Shown here piece by piece: positions 8,295 through 17,189 of a stretch of 64,000 nt of DNA. The notes below the pieces were generated by a model. That model made no database searches and was not told the origin of the DNA. It worked only from the letters and a program-made list of their open reading frames with translations. Origin of the DNA: Sellimonas catena (lineage in GTDB: Bacteria > Bacillota > Clostridia > Lachnospirales > Lachnospiraceae); NCBI RefSeq assembly GCF_045063725.1, contig NZ_CP173695.1. One strand, 5' to 3'. How positions within the stretch are numbered: position 1 is the stretch's first letter; the number at the start of each line of letters is the position of its first letter. The translations under genes and the position numbers were made by a program.

Positions 8295-10108
8295 CTATTT
8301 GTCGTCGAGTTTCAGTACGCTCATGAATGCTTTCTGTGGAATCTCTACGTTTCCTACCTGGCGCATTCGTTTCTTTCCTTCTTTCTGTTTTTCGAGGAGT
8401 TTCCGTTTTCGGGAGATATCTCCTCCATAACATTTTGCAAGGACGTCTTTTCTGAGTGCTTTTACTGTTTCTCTTGCGATGATCTTTCCGCCGATGGCTG
8501 CCTGGATCGGAATCTCAAACAGCTGTCTTGGAATTTCTTCTTTTAATTTTTCGCACATCTTGCGTCCTCTGTCGTATGCGCTTCCTTCAAAGACGATGAA
8601 GGAAAGGGCATCCACCTCTTCTTTGTTGACAAGAATGTCGAGTTTCACGAGGGAGGACTGTTTGTATCCGAGCATCTCATAGTCGAAGGATGCGTATCCT
8701 CTGGATCGAGATTTCAGGGCGTCAAAGAAATCGTAGATGATCTCATTGAGCGGCAGGTGGTAGTGAAGGACCGCTCTGGTCGCCTCGATGTATTCCATTC
8801 CCTGGTATTCGCCTCTTCGTTCCTGACAGAGGTCCATGATTGCCCCGATGAATTCGGAGGTTACCATGATTTCCGCCTTTACCATCGGCTCTTCCATGTA
8901 GTCGATCTCACTTGGCTCCGGCAGGTTGGACGGATTTGTAAGTTCAATCACTTCACCGTTAGTCTTGTGGACTTTATAGATAACGCTTGGTGCGGTTGTG
9001 ACGAGATCCAGATTGTATTCTCTCTCCAGACGCTCCTGGATAATTTCCAGATGAAGCAGTCCTAAAAAGCCGCAGCGGAATCCGAATCCGAGGGCAATGG
9101 ACGTCTCCGGCTCAAACTGAAGGGAAGCGTCATTTAACTGAAGCTTCTCAAGGGCATCCCGGAGATCCGGGTACTTGGCTCCGTCTGCCGGGTACATACC
9201 GCAGTATACCATCGGGTTGACTTTCTTATATCCCGGAAGCGGCTCGTCGCACGGACGATCTGCGTCTGTAACGGTATCGCCGACTCTGGCGTCTTTTACA
9301 TTTTTGATGCTGGCGGTGATATAGCCGACCATTCCTGCGCTCAGTTCGTCACATGGAATAAAGCGTCCGGCTCCGAAGTAGCCGACTTCTACAACCTCTT
9401 CTTTTGCCCCGGTTGCCATCATCTGGATTTTGGTTCCTTTTTTACGGTTCCTTCTTTGATCCGGCAGAATACGATGACTCCTTTATAGGAATCATAGACC
9501 GAATCAAAGATCAGTGCCTGAAGCGGGGCCTCCGGATCTCCTTCCGGTGCCGGAATCTTATGCACGATCTCTTCGAGCACCTGGTCGATATTCAGTCCGG
9601 TCTTGGCGGAGATCCGCGGTGCGTCTGTGGCTTCAATTCCGATGACGTCTTCAATTTCTTCTGCCACACGGTCCGGATCCGCACTCGGCAGATCGACCTT
9701 ATTGATTACCGGAAAAACATCCAGATCGTGATCCAGTGCCAGATAGACATTTGCAAGCGTCTGTGCTTCCACGCCCTGTGCCGCGTCCACCACGAGAATT
9801 GCCCCGTCGCAGGCCGCAAGGCTTCTGGATACCTCATAGTTAAAGTCCACATGTCCCGGCGTGTCAATCAGGTTGAAAACGTATTCCTCCCCGTCCTTTG
9901 CCTTGTAGACTGTGCGGACTGTCTGTGCCTTGATTGTGATTCCTCTTTCCCGTTCCAGATCCATATTATCCAGTACCTGGGACTGCATCTCCCTGCTTGT
10001 CAGAAGTCCGGTATCTTCAATGATCCGGTCCGCAAGCGTCGACTTCCCATGGTCGATATGGGCAATGATGCAGAAATTCCGTATATGTTTTTGATCAATT
10101 ACTGACAA
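8295..10108 (-). pseudogene. lepA: Elongation factor 4 (LepA), apparent -1 frameshift
   Basis: LepA is the ribosome-bound GTPase EF-4. The N-terminal part (to 9419) has IAHIDHGKST, DTPGHVDF and NKVD motifs of the G domain. The C-terminal part (from about 9440) supplies domains II, III, V and the LepA tail. The two parts are in different frames: the sequence GTA AAA AAG GAA CCA AAA at about 9430-9445 lacks one base and reaches a TGA at 9419-9421. A -1 shift on A_AAA_AAG gives KKGTKIQMMATG, the expected family sequence. The start is best taken as TTG at 10108, seven bases after GGAGGA, giving MSVIDQKHIRNFCII. This is either a homopolymer sequencing error, a real lesion, or a slippage site. Confidence 0.85.
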
Positions 10109-10152
10109 TGTAAAATCCTCCAATCAACTCATTATAACTGCTGTATCTTATA

Positions 10153-11130
10153 TTAACTACTGTATTGTACAATCAGAAGCTCCACCGCCATTGTATCGGC
10201 AAGCCTTCCTGTCTTGACCTCCTCTTCTGTCGAAGCACAGTCCTCCAGAATCTGCCGAAGACTGGAAGGAGAAAACTTCTGTGCCTGTGCCAGATAGCGT
10301 CCCACCGCAAACGGCGGAACCTTGACATTTTCACTGATCTCTTTTTTCCCGTATCCCCGTCTGTTCATCTCAGATACTTCCAGCAGGATCCGGAACTGCC
10401 GTGTCATCAGAAAGAGAATCCGCATCGGCGGCTCTTTTAAGGCCAGCAGATCATAATAATACATCAGCGCCTGCTTCTGCTTCTGATCTGCCACGGCATT
10501 GACCATGTCGAAAATCTTGTTGTCTATGTGGGTCGTACAGATTTCTTCTATATCATGAATGGTAATCTCCTGTTTCCCAAGAGTATAGCAGAACAGCTTC
10601 TCAAGCTCGCCGTGGATATTTTCCATATCTTCCCCGACTTTCGTGAGAAAATACCGGACCGTCGACTGGGTAATCTGCCGTCCTTCCTTCTTCACCATGG
10701 AGAGTACCCATTTCTGCAAAGTACTGCCGTCCTGTCTGGCCATCTCCACAATGCGCCCTTTTTCCTTTACCGCCTTGTAAAGCTTTCCCCGCTTGTCCAC
10801 TTCGCTCTCCACAAAAAGAAAGCACGTCGTCTCCGGCATGCTGCGGATATACTCCGCAAGCTCCGGAGAGGCGCCTTTGAAAAATCCGGTGTCCTCCATC
10901 ACAATCAGTCGTCGCGGGGCGAAGAACGGAAGCGTCTCGGCAAGATCGATGACCTGTCTGACATCCGTTCCCTTCCCCTCGTAATACGCATAATTCATCG
11001 TATCCCCTTCGGGGAGCATCGCCTTGGAAAGCCTGTCCTTATACTGCTTTTTGAGATAGCTCTCCTCACCGTACAAAAGATATACCTGTTTAAATTGTCC
11101 TGTTTTGAGATCTTCATTTAAACTTTTCAT
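10153..11130 (-). CDS. holA: DNA polymerase III subunit delta
   Basis: HolA (325 aa) is the clamp-loader subunit that opens the sliding clamp. The N-terminal AAA+-like region starts VYLLYGEESYLKKQ, as in other delta subunits, and lacks a functional P loop, as usual for this family. The C-terminal collar domain includes ALKEPPMRILFLMTRQFRILLE. It sits between comEC and lepA, an order typical of Firmicutes, 29-45 bases from each. Confidence 0.93.
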   Translation of the reverse strand: MKSLNEDLKTGQFKQVYLLYGEESYLKKQYKDRLSKAMLPEGDTMNYAYYEGKGTDVRQVIDLAETLPFFAPRRLIVMEDTGFFKGASPELAEYIRSMPETTCFLFVESEVDKRGKLYKAVKEKGRIVEMARQDGSTLQKWVLSMVKKEGRQITQSTVRYFLTKVGEDMENIHGELEKLFCYTLGKQEITIHDIEEICTTHIDNKIFDMVNAVADQKQKQALMYYYDLLALKEPPMRILFLMTRQFRILLEVSEMNRRGYGKKEISENVKVPPFAVGRYLAQAQKFSPSSLRQILEDCASTEEEVKTGRLADTMAVELLIVQYSS

Positions 11131-11170
11131 ACCGCTATTCTAGCATAGAACATGTTTTTCCGTAAACACC

Positions 11171-13369
11171 CTATTCCAAAAATTTTCGGATGGTCATTGT
11201 CTCCCCTTTGACCAGCAATGTGATGGCTCCGTCCTCTTTTGTACAGAATGTCTGGATTCCACAGGTTTCCAGACGTTTCAGAAGCTTTTCTCCCGGATGT
11301 CCGTATGGATTGTCTTTTCCCGCAGAAATCAGTGCATACCTTGCATTGTTCTGTTCTAAAAACGCTTCTGTCGCTGCTCCGTCAGATCCGTGATGGGGAA
11401 CTTTCAGTACGGTATAGGTTCCTGAACCGCTTTCTCCCTGTAAGAAGTCTTCTTCTCCTGCTCCTTCCAGATCCCCGGTAAAGAGCATGGAAAACTTCCC
11501 GCTGGAAAGCTTTAAAATCATGGATGCTTCATTTCCCGGTTCTCCTCCATATTCTTCGGAAGGGCCAAGACAGGAAAGCTCTGTCCCTGCCCTGTCCCGG
11601 ATTGCTTCCCCCGCTTTCATGGTCCGCACTTTTGTCCCTGCTCTTTTTGCGGTCCGTGCCAGATTTTCAAGACCTTCATCCCACAGATGCTGCTCGGGCA
11701 GAACCAGTGTCCGGATGCCGACGCCCACATCCTGGCGCTCCAGCATTTCCTGTATCCCGCTGATGTGATCCGTATCTCCATGGGAAATCAGGACATAATC
11801 CAACATCCGGATTCTCTTGCTTTCCAGAAACGGCTCCAGCGTGTATTTTGCCAGCATCTCTTCCGATGTGCTTCCTCCGTCTACCAGACAGTCCAGTCCT
11901 CCCGGCATCCGGATCAAAATCCCGTCCCCCTGACCCACGTCTATCATGGTGACTTTCAGCTCTCCGTAATACTGGCTCCATGGGCCAAGAAGCAGAGTCA
12001 GTGCAAATATAAGGGCGGACATCCCCGATTTTCCCTTTCCTTTTCGGAACAGCAGATATACCAGCATCAGTAAAAACAGATAGAGAAGAATCTGGATTGT
12101 ATCCGGTTTTCCGGTGACAATTCTTGCAAAAGGCAGTTTCAGCATGATCCGGCAGTTCCATTCGTAAAACATCAGAACCGCCTTACTGATCCAGAGAATG
12201 ACATCCGCAAGAGGGGGCAGCACCAGACAGCAGATGCTTCCCAAAAGACCGGCTCCCATGACAACCGACATCATCGGAATTACCCAGATATTCACAAGGA
12301 CCGAGTACAGCGGAAATTCATAATAGGAAGAAAGAAGGACAGGAAAGGTCAGAAGCTGAATGCACAGCCCCGGATACGCTGCCCAAAGCAGTTTCTGCCG
12401 GATGGTTTTCTTCCTTTTTATTCCAGGAGTTTTCTCTTTTTTTCTTTCCTTTTCTTTCAGTTCCTCCAACCGGATTCGCAGCTCTTCCCCTCCCCAGATG
12501 GCAAAGATCGCACCAAACGAGAGGAGAAATCCCGGATCAAATACGGAAAGAGGCGCTGTCCCCACAATCACAGCAGCGGAAACGACAAGGCTTGTCAAAA
12601 GGTCATAGACTCTTCCCGTCACCTCTGCTCCCATCCGGATAAAATACATGTAAACTGCTCTTCTTGCCGAGACACTGAATCCCGTCATCACCGCATACGG
12701 GAGCAAAACAAGGATGCCCAGGGCGGCGCTTCCAGAAAACGGGACTCCCGCCTTTCGCATTGTCCGGTAAATCAAAAGGCCGATAAAGGACACATGAAGC
12801 CCCGAGACCGCCAGAAGATGAGCAATTCCGTTTTTCTGATACAGCTCTTTCACCTCCGGATCCAGGGCACTTTTATCTCCCAGGAGAATTCCGCTTAAAA
12901 CCGCACCCTCGTCCCCCATTCTGTCCAGAAGTTCTTTCTTCCACCGCTCCCGAAGAGAGGCAATCCATTCTTTTCCATATTGAATTGTGTTGTCTGTAAC
13001 TTTGATTGATTCCGGAAAGATCATTCCGTAGATATTCTGATTCTGATAATAAGACCGGGAATCGAATGTTCCCGGATTAGAAGCCCTTTCAAACAGATGA
13101 AAGGTGCCTGTGACTATGATCGTATTGCCGATCCTGTAATCGCTCCACTCGGAGCTGTAGATGATATACGCCCTGTCTCCCGCACGAAGATACCATGTCG
13201 GGCCCTTTTCCCTTTGTTCTCTTTTAAAAATACGCCCGCTCACACAGATCTTTTCTCCGTCCATCCGCAGTACTTCCGGCGGGAACTCCCATTTGGCTCC
13301 CGCCCAGAAGACCAGACAGCGGATCACAAGAAAAACAAGGCACATTACTGCAAGCGGCCTGTTTTTCAA
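11171..13369 (-). CDS. comEC: DNA internalization protein ComEC/Rec2
   Basis: ComEC (732 aa) forms the inner-membrane channel for single-stranded DNA uptake in natural transformation. It has an N-terminal soluble DUF4131-like region, a polytopic Competence domain (GDKSALDPEVKELYQ, then AHLLAVSGLHVSFIG), and a C-terminal metallo-beta-lactamase domain with DVGQGDGILIRMPGG, SHGDTDHISG (HxDxDH) and VPHHGSDGA. Length is full. The start is probably TTG, 11 bases after AAGGAG and 3 bases after the GerMN gene. comEA lies upstream in the same run, so a minimal uptake apparatus is linked here, although ComEB was not seen. Confidence 0.93.
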   Translation of the reverse strand: MKNRPLAVMCLVFLVIRCLVFWAGAKWEFPPEVLRMDGEKICVSGRIFKREQREKGPTWYLRAGDRAYIIYSSEWSDYRIGNTIIVTGTFHLFERASNPGTFDSRSYYQNQNIYGMIFPESIKVTDNTIQYGKEWIASLRERWKKELLDRMGDEGAVLSGILLGDKSALDPEVKELYQKNGIAHLLAVSGLHVSFIGLLIYRTMRKAGVPFSGSAALGILVLLPYAVMTGFSVSARRAVYMYFIRMGAEVTGRVYDLLTSLVVSAAVIVGTAPLSVFDPGFLLSFGAIFAIWGGEELRIRLEELKEKERKKEKTPGIKRKKTIRQKLLWAAYPGLCIQLLTFPVLLSSYYEFPLYSVLVNIWVIPMMSVVMGAGLLGSICCLVLPPLADVILWISKAVLMFYEWNCRIMLKLPFARIVTGKPDTIQILLYLFLLMLVYLLFRKGKGKSGMSALIFALTLLLGPWSQYYGELKVTMIDVGQGDGILIRMPGGLDCLVDGGSTSEEMLAKYTLEPFLESKRIRMLDYVLISHGDTDHISGIQEMLERQDVGVGIRTLVLPEQHLWDEGLENLARTAKRAGTKVRTMKAGEAIRDRAGTELSCLGPSEEYGGEPGNEASMILKLSSGKFSMLFTGDLEGAGEEDFLQGESGSGTYTVLKVPHHGSDGAATEAFLEQNNARYALISAGKDNPYGHPGEKLLKRLETCGIQTFCTKEDGAITLLVKGETMTIRKFLE

Positions 13370-13372
13370 TCT

Positions 13373-14308
13373 TTATTTTTCTCCTTCCACAAGATCCAGA
13401 TTTCTCGACAACGGCTGGTCCAGCGGAACGCTTTCGCCGAAGTTGATATTACTCTCACCGTTGATGGAAATCTGTACCTGGCCTGCCATCCCGCTCTCCA
13501 CAATCGAATTGACGATCGAGTAAATCAGGATCTCAGGCTTTACATTGGATTTCATGTTCATCAGTTCCTGATCAAAATTGACATAGCAGATCTGATCCCT
13601 TGTGGATACACTCAAGATCTTGGTATTGGCCGGAATCGTTGCATAGGCTCCCGAAGAGGACGGCCCCTTCAACAGCTGCTCAATCACCAGACGTTCCATG
13701 GAGATATTACTGTTGTACCGGACATTATTTACCGTTTCCTTAACCAGTTTGTCCCCGTCTTTGTTGGCGAAATAAAGTGTCAGCGACGTAGACTGATAGG
13801 AGTGGAGCGAAGATCCGACATTCTGTATAAAATCCTCGTTACTCATCAGGCCGACCGGCGTATTGTCTGCCGCCATCAAAGGCTCCTCTCCGATATAAAA
13901 AGAGACATAATCGATCCCGGAAATCTGTACCAGTGATTTTACAACCGCCGCTCTCAGAAGCACTTCTTCTGCGGCATCCAGAGATGTGTATTTCTCATTA
14001 AAAGTAAGATCCACCTGTTTTCCGTCGATCTCAAACTCTTCCACCCTCACGTCATTCTGAAACGGGGTCTGATAGTCCTCTGACTCTTCAGCCGGTTTTT
14101 CCAGTGCATCCAGCACATACTGTACCTGCTCCGCCTTTGACCCGTCTTTCTTTTCCCCGGCAATTCTCACAAGTTCCGTCTTATCCGCACTTAAGTAAAA
14201 CAGTCCAAACTCTCCCTGCTTGACCTGCTCTCCTCTCCTGCAGCCGGACAGGAGACCAGACGCCATGAGTATGACAAGCAGAAATGATACAATCCTTTTT
14301 CCTTTCAT
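13373..14308 (-). CDS. GerMN-domain lipoprotein
   Basis: This 311-aa protein begins with a signal peptide and lipobox (SGLLSGC, Cys about residue 23) and is predicted to be anchored on the outer face of the membrane. Two GerMN-type domains follow, one centred on residues 75-160 and one on 190-290 (VNFDQELMNMKSN and QISINGESNINFGES in the second). GerM-like proteins act in spore-envelope assembly and germination in Bacillus; relatives also sit beside two-component systems. It directly follows the kinase gene (12-base gap) and may be an accessory sensor for it. The function is inferred from context only. Confidence 0.82.
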   Translation of the reverse strand: MKGKRIVSFLLVILMASGLLSGCRRGEQVKQGEFGLFYLSADKTELVRIAGEKKDGSKAEQVQYVLDALEKPAEESEDYQTPFQNDVRVEEFEIDGKQVDLTFNEKYTSLDAAEEVLLRAAVVKSLVQISGIDYVSFYIGEEPLMAADNTPVGLMSNEDFIQNVGSSLHSYQSTSLTLYFANKDGDKLVKETVNNVRYNSNISMERLVIEQLLKGPSSSGAYATIPANTKILSVSTRDQICYVNFDQELMNMKSNVKPEILIYSIVNSIVESGMAGQVQISINGESNINFGESVPLDQPLSRNLDLVEGEK

Positions 14309-14320
14309 GGTCTCCTCCTC

Positions 14321-15808
14321 TTATTTTGCATTTGCCACATATTTCAACGGAATCCGCACGGTAAACGTCGTGCCCTCCCCTTCTTCACTGTACACTTTGA
14401 TAGCCCCTCTGTGCATGATCACAGCGCTTCGTGCAATGGCAAGCCCAAGTCCCGTTCCTCCGATTTCCCTGGAATGAGATTTGTCCACGCGGTAGAATCT
14501 CTCGAAAATATGTTCCTGCGCTTCTTTTGGAATTCCCATTCCGGAATCCGCCACTTTTAAATAGAAAAACTTATGGTCTGCGTTTAACGATACATGCACC
14601 CAGCCATTTTCATGATTGTACTTGATGGCATTTTCCACCAGATTGCTGACTGCGAGGGAAAGTTTTGTCTCATCTACTTCCGCCTCCACTGTACGGAATG
14701 TCTCAAATACAAGCTCGATATTTTGTTTCTGCGCGATCGGCTTGAGTCTTTTTAAAATCCGCTCTACGATGAGGTTAATATCCAGCATTTCGATATTCAT
14801 ATCGTTGGAAGTCTTATCCATCTTCACAAGAGACAAGAGATCGTTGATAATCTTGTTCTCCCGTTCGATCTCCTCCGACATATCTCCCATAAACTCCCGG
14901 TAGAGCTCTGCCGGCACTTCCTCCTGGGAAAGAAGAGAATCCGCCAGCACCTTCATGGAAGTAAGCGGCGTCTTCAACTCATGTGAGACATTAGAAACAA
15001 ATTCCTGTCTCGATTCGTCCAGAACCTTGAACCTTCCGATCATCTTGTTGAACGCCTCCGAAAACCGGATGGTCTCCAGAAATGCATTTTCATGGAGATC
15101 GTCTTCCTCATAACTTTCTGTCATGTTTTCGACTGCTTTTGTAATCCGGTTCAGCGGACGCGTAATGTAAAAGCTGATCAGCACGCCCACCGCAATCAAT
15201 ACAACAAACACCGTAATGATGATAATATCCAGCGTCTGTCTCAGATTTTCCTGAATATCCACAATATTGTCCGTGGAAACACTTGCGAGCATAACACCGA
15301 CAATCTCTTTGGACGCAGTCCCCTGAATCGGAGATGTCACTTCGATATAGCTGTTCCGGTCGTCATAATTGCTGACTGTTTCACCTTCAAAACACTTGAT
15401 CACATCACCGGAAATGATCGTCTTGCCCGCATCCAGATCGTACGAATCCTCAATGATCCGGTAAGACTGATCGATAATCATGACCCGGCCGTTATAAATG
15501 TTGGAAAACTGTGTGATCTCCGCGTCGATCGTCTCCGGGATATCTCCCGAAAGTGTGTCCAGCACGGAAAGCTGGTTGCAGAGAATCGTACACTGATTCT
15601 GAATCTCTGCCATGCGGATTGAGACAGAGTGGCTCTCGTTGGACCGCAGAACCACAAAACGTAAAATCAGACACGGCACCATTCCCATAAAAAGAATCAG
15701 CAGGAAAATCAGAAACCTGAGACTTTTAAACGGATGGTGCCTGAGTTTTAACTTACCCCCTAAAATAGTAACCAACTCCCCATTTTGTATATACATATTT
15801 CGGATCAC
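14321..15808 (-). CDS. Two-component sensor histidine kinase (WalK/PhoR-like)
   Basis: This membrane kinase (up to 495 aa) has a first transmembrane helix (LRFLIFLLILFMGMVPC), an extracytoplasmic sensor of about 140 residues, a second helix, a HAMP domain (ISFYITRPLNRITKAVENM), the HisKA box SHELKTPLTSMK with the phosphoacceptor His, and an ATPase domain with N, G1 and G2 boxes (NLVENAIKYN, DSGMGIP, GTGLGLA). The frame opens inside the response-regulator gene (56-base overlap); the true start is uncertain because no in-frame ATG follows the internal AGGGGG site. The partner regulator lies immediately upstream. Confidence 0.92.
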   Translation of the reverse strand: MIRNMYIQNGELVTILGGKLKLRHHPFKSLRFLIFLLILFMGMVPCLILRFVVLRSNESHSVSIRMAEIQNQCTILCNQLSVLDTLSGDIPETIDAEITQFSNIYNGRVMIIDQSYRIIEDSYDLDAGKTIISGDVIKCFEGETVSNYDDRNSYIEVTSPIQGTASKEIVGVMLASVSTDNIVDIQENLRQTLDIIIITVFVVLIAVGVLISFYITRPLNRITKAVENMTESYEEDDLHENAFLETIRFSEAFNKMIGRFKVLDESRQEFVSNVSHELKTPLTSMKVLADSLLSQEEVPAELYREFMGDMSEEIERENKIINDLLSLVKMDKTSNDMNIEMLDINLIVERILKRLKPIAQKQNIELVFETFRTVEAEVDETKLSLAVSNLVENAIKYNHENGWVHVSLNADHKFFYLKVADSGMGIPKEAQEHIFERFYRVDKSHSREIGGTGLGLAIARSAVIMHRGAIKVYSEEGEGTTFTVRIPLKYVANAK

Positions 15809-16442
15809 TCGGGTTCACTTCGATCTTCTCACGAAGTCTTCTGATATGTACATCCACAGTCCTTGCATCGCCCGGATACTCATATCCCCAGACAAGATTT
15901 AACAGATCCTCTCTGGAATATACCTTGTTCGGGTTGTGGGCCAGAAGTTCCAGAAGATCAAATTCTTTTGCCGTCAGGTTAATCTCTCTGTCTTTGGAAA
16001 ATACTCTTCTGCTCTCACAGTCAAGCTTTAAGTCTCCTTTGACAATGACCTTCGCATCTTTTCCATCTTTTTCCTTCTTGCCTGTCCGGCGCATGATGGC
16101 CTTGATCCTTGCCTTTACCTCCAGAATATTAAACGGCTTTGTGATATAGTCGTCCGCACCATACTCGAGTCCAAGAATCTTGTCCATGTCGTCGCCTTTT
16201 GCCGTCAGCATCACAATCGGTACATCCGAAAATTCTCTGATCTGCTGGCATACTTCAAACCCGTCCAGCTTCGGAAGCATGATATCCAGAAGAATCATGT
16301 CGTAATCATTGTCCCGTGCATAGGCCAAAGCTTCTTCCCCGTCGTATGCGCAGTCCACTTCCATGCCGTCCTGTTCCAGACTGAAGCGTATTCCTTTTAC
16401 AATCAGTTTTTCATCGTCTACAACCAATACCCTTTTTGCCAT
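15753..16442 (-). CDS. OmpR/PhoB-family response regulator
   Basis: A receiver domain (VLVVDDEK, phosphoacceptor Asp in MILLDIMLPKLDGF, VMLTAKG, and the conserved Lys in YITKPF) precedes a winged-helix DNA-binding domain (REINLTAKEFDLLELL to YTKWGVGYYFRG). At 229 aa the length is standard. The sequence is close to the WalR/PhoP type. It starts 12 bases after comEA and overlaps the kinase gene, so the three are co-transcribed. Target genes cannot be read from the sequence. Confidence 0.94.
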   Translation of the reverse strand: MAKRVLVVDDEKLIVKGIRFSLEQDGMEVDCAYDGEEALAYARDNDYDMILLDIMLPKLDGFEVCQQIREFSDVPIVMLTAKGDDMDKILGLEYGADDYITKPFNILEVKARIKAIMRRTGKKEKDGKDAKVIVKGDLKLDCESRRVFSKDREINLTAKEFDLLELLAHNPNKVYSREDLLNLVWGYEYPGDARTVDVHIRRLREKIEVNPSDPKYVYTKWGVGYYFRG

Positions 16443-16454
16443 GTTTCTCCCTCG

Positions 16455-17105
16455 CTACACTGTTATCTTATCTTTAATCTTTTCAAAAACTCCATCCTTG
16501 ATACCGGAAATATTTTTAATTTCATCGATGGAATCAAAGTTCCCATGTTCTGTTCTGTACTGAAGAATCGCCTCAGCCTTTGCCTCACCGATCCCCGGAA
16601 GCGTCATCAGTTCCTCCCTGGAAGCCTGGTTGAGATTGACCAGCCCACCGGCTGCTTCCGGGGATCCGCTTCCGGCTCCTTGCGGGATTGCCGGATTTGC
16701 TCCGCTTACTTCCTCTTTGTCCGGCACGTAAATCCTGGCTCCATCTGTCAGAACCTCCGCCAGATTCAGCCAGGAAGCCTCGGCCTCCTCAGTCACGCCG
16801 CCCGCCATCTCGATCGCTTGATAAACTCTGCTTCCGGCAGGAAGCGTCACAACACCTTCTTTTTGGACTTCCCCGCAGACGTAGACAACAATCATCTCCG
16901 TCTCTGTCTTCTTCCGGTCTTTTGACTCTTCTTCCCCGGCAGATTTCTGCTCAGTATCTTCTTCCAAAACAGCCTCTTTCTCTGACTCTTCCTCCAGAAG
17001 CACCACCGTCTCTTCCGGTTCGGCCTCCTTACCGCCGCATCCTGCAAACACCAGAAAAATCAGAACTGCCGCCATACAAAACAATTTTCTTTTCTTTCTA
17101 TGCAT
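16455..17105 (-). CDS. comEA: ComEA-family DNA-binding lipoprotein
   Basis: ComEA binds incoming double-stranded DNA on the cell surface during transformation. The 216-aa protein has a signal peptide with lipobox LVFAGC, an acidic linker, an SLBB domain (VYVCGEVQKEGVVTLPAGSR, about residues 73-130) and C-terminal tandem helix-hairpin-helix motifs (LNQASREELMTLPGIGEAKA). Many ComEA proteins use a transmembrane anchor; here a lipid anchor is predicted. The start follows AAAGGAGTACT. It is first in the run leading to comEC, with an ISLre2 element about 85 bases upstream that could affect its promoter. Confidence 0.9.
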   Translation of the reverse strand: MHRKKRKLFCMAAVLIFLVFAGCGGKEAEPEETVVLLEEESEKEAVLEEDTEQKSAGEEESKDRKKTETEMIVVYVCGEVQKEGVVTLPAGSRVYQAIEMAGGVTEEAEASWLNLAEVLTDGARIYVPDKEEVSGANPAIPQGAGSGSPEAAGGLVNLNQASREELMTLPGIGEAKAEAILQYRTEHGNFDSIDEIKNISGIKDGVFEKIKDKITV

Positions 17106-17189
17106 AGTACTCCTTTACCGCAGCCGATAAAAGCCCCCTCTATGCAGATAGTTCTATTGTAACGAATTTCTTTTTAAATTACAACTCTA

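Noticed and set aside
9404..10105. Plus-strand open frame of 233 codons opposite lepA
   Set aside because: It is antisense to lepA, Cys/Arg/His-rich, has no Shine-Dalgarno sequence and no recognisable domain.
13097..13936. Plus-strand open frame of 279 codons opposite comEC and the GerMN gene
   Set aside because: It spans two real genes on the other strand and has no family resemblance.
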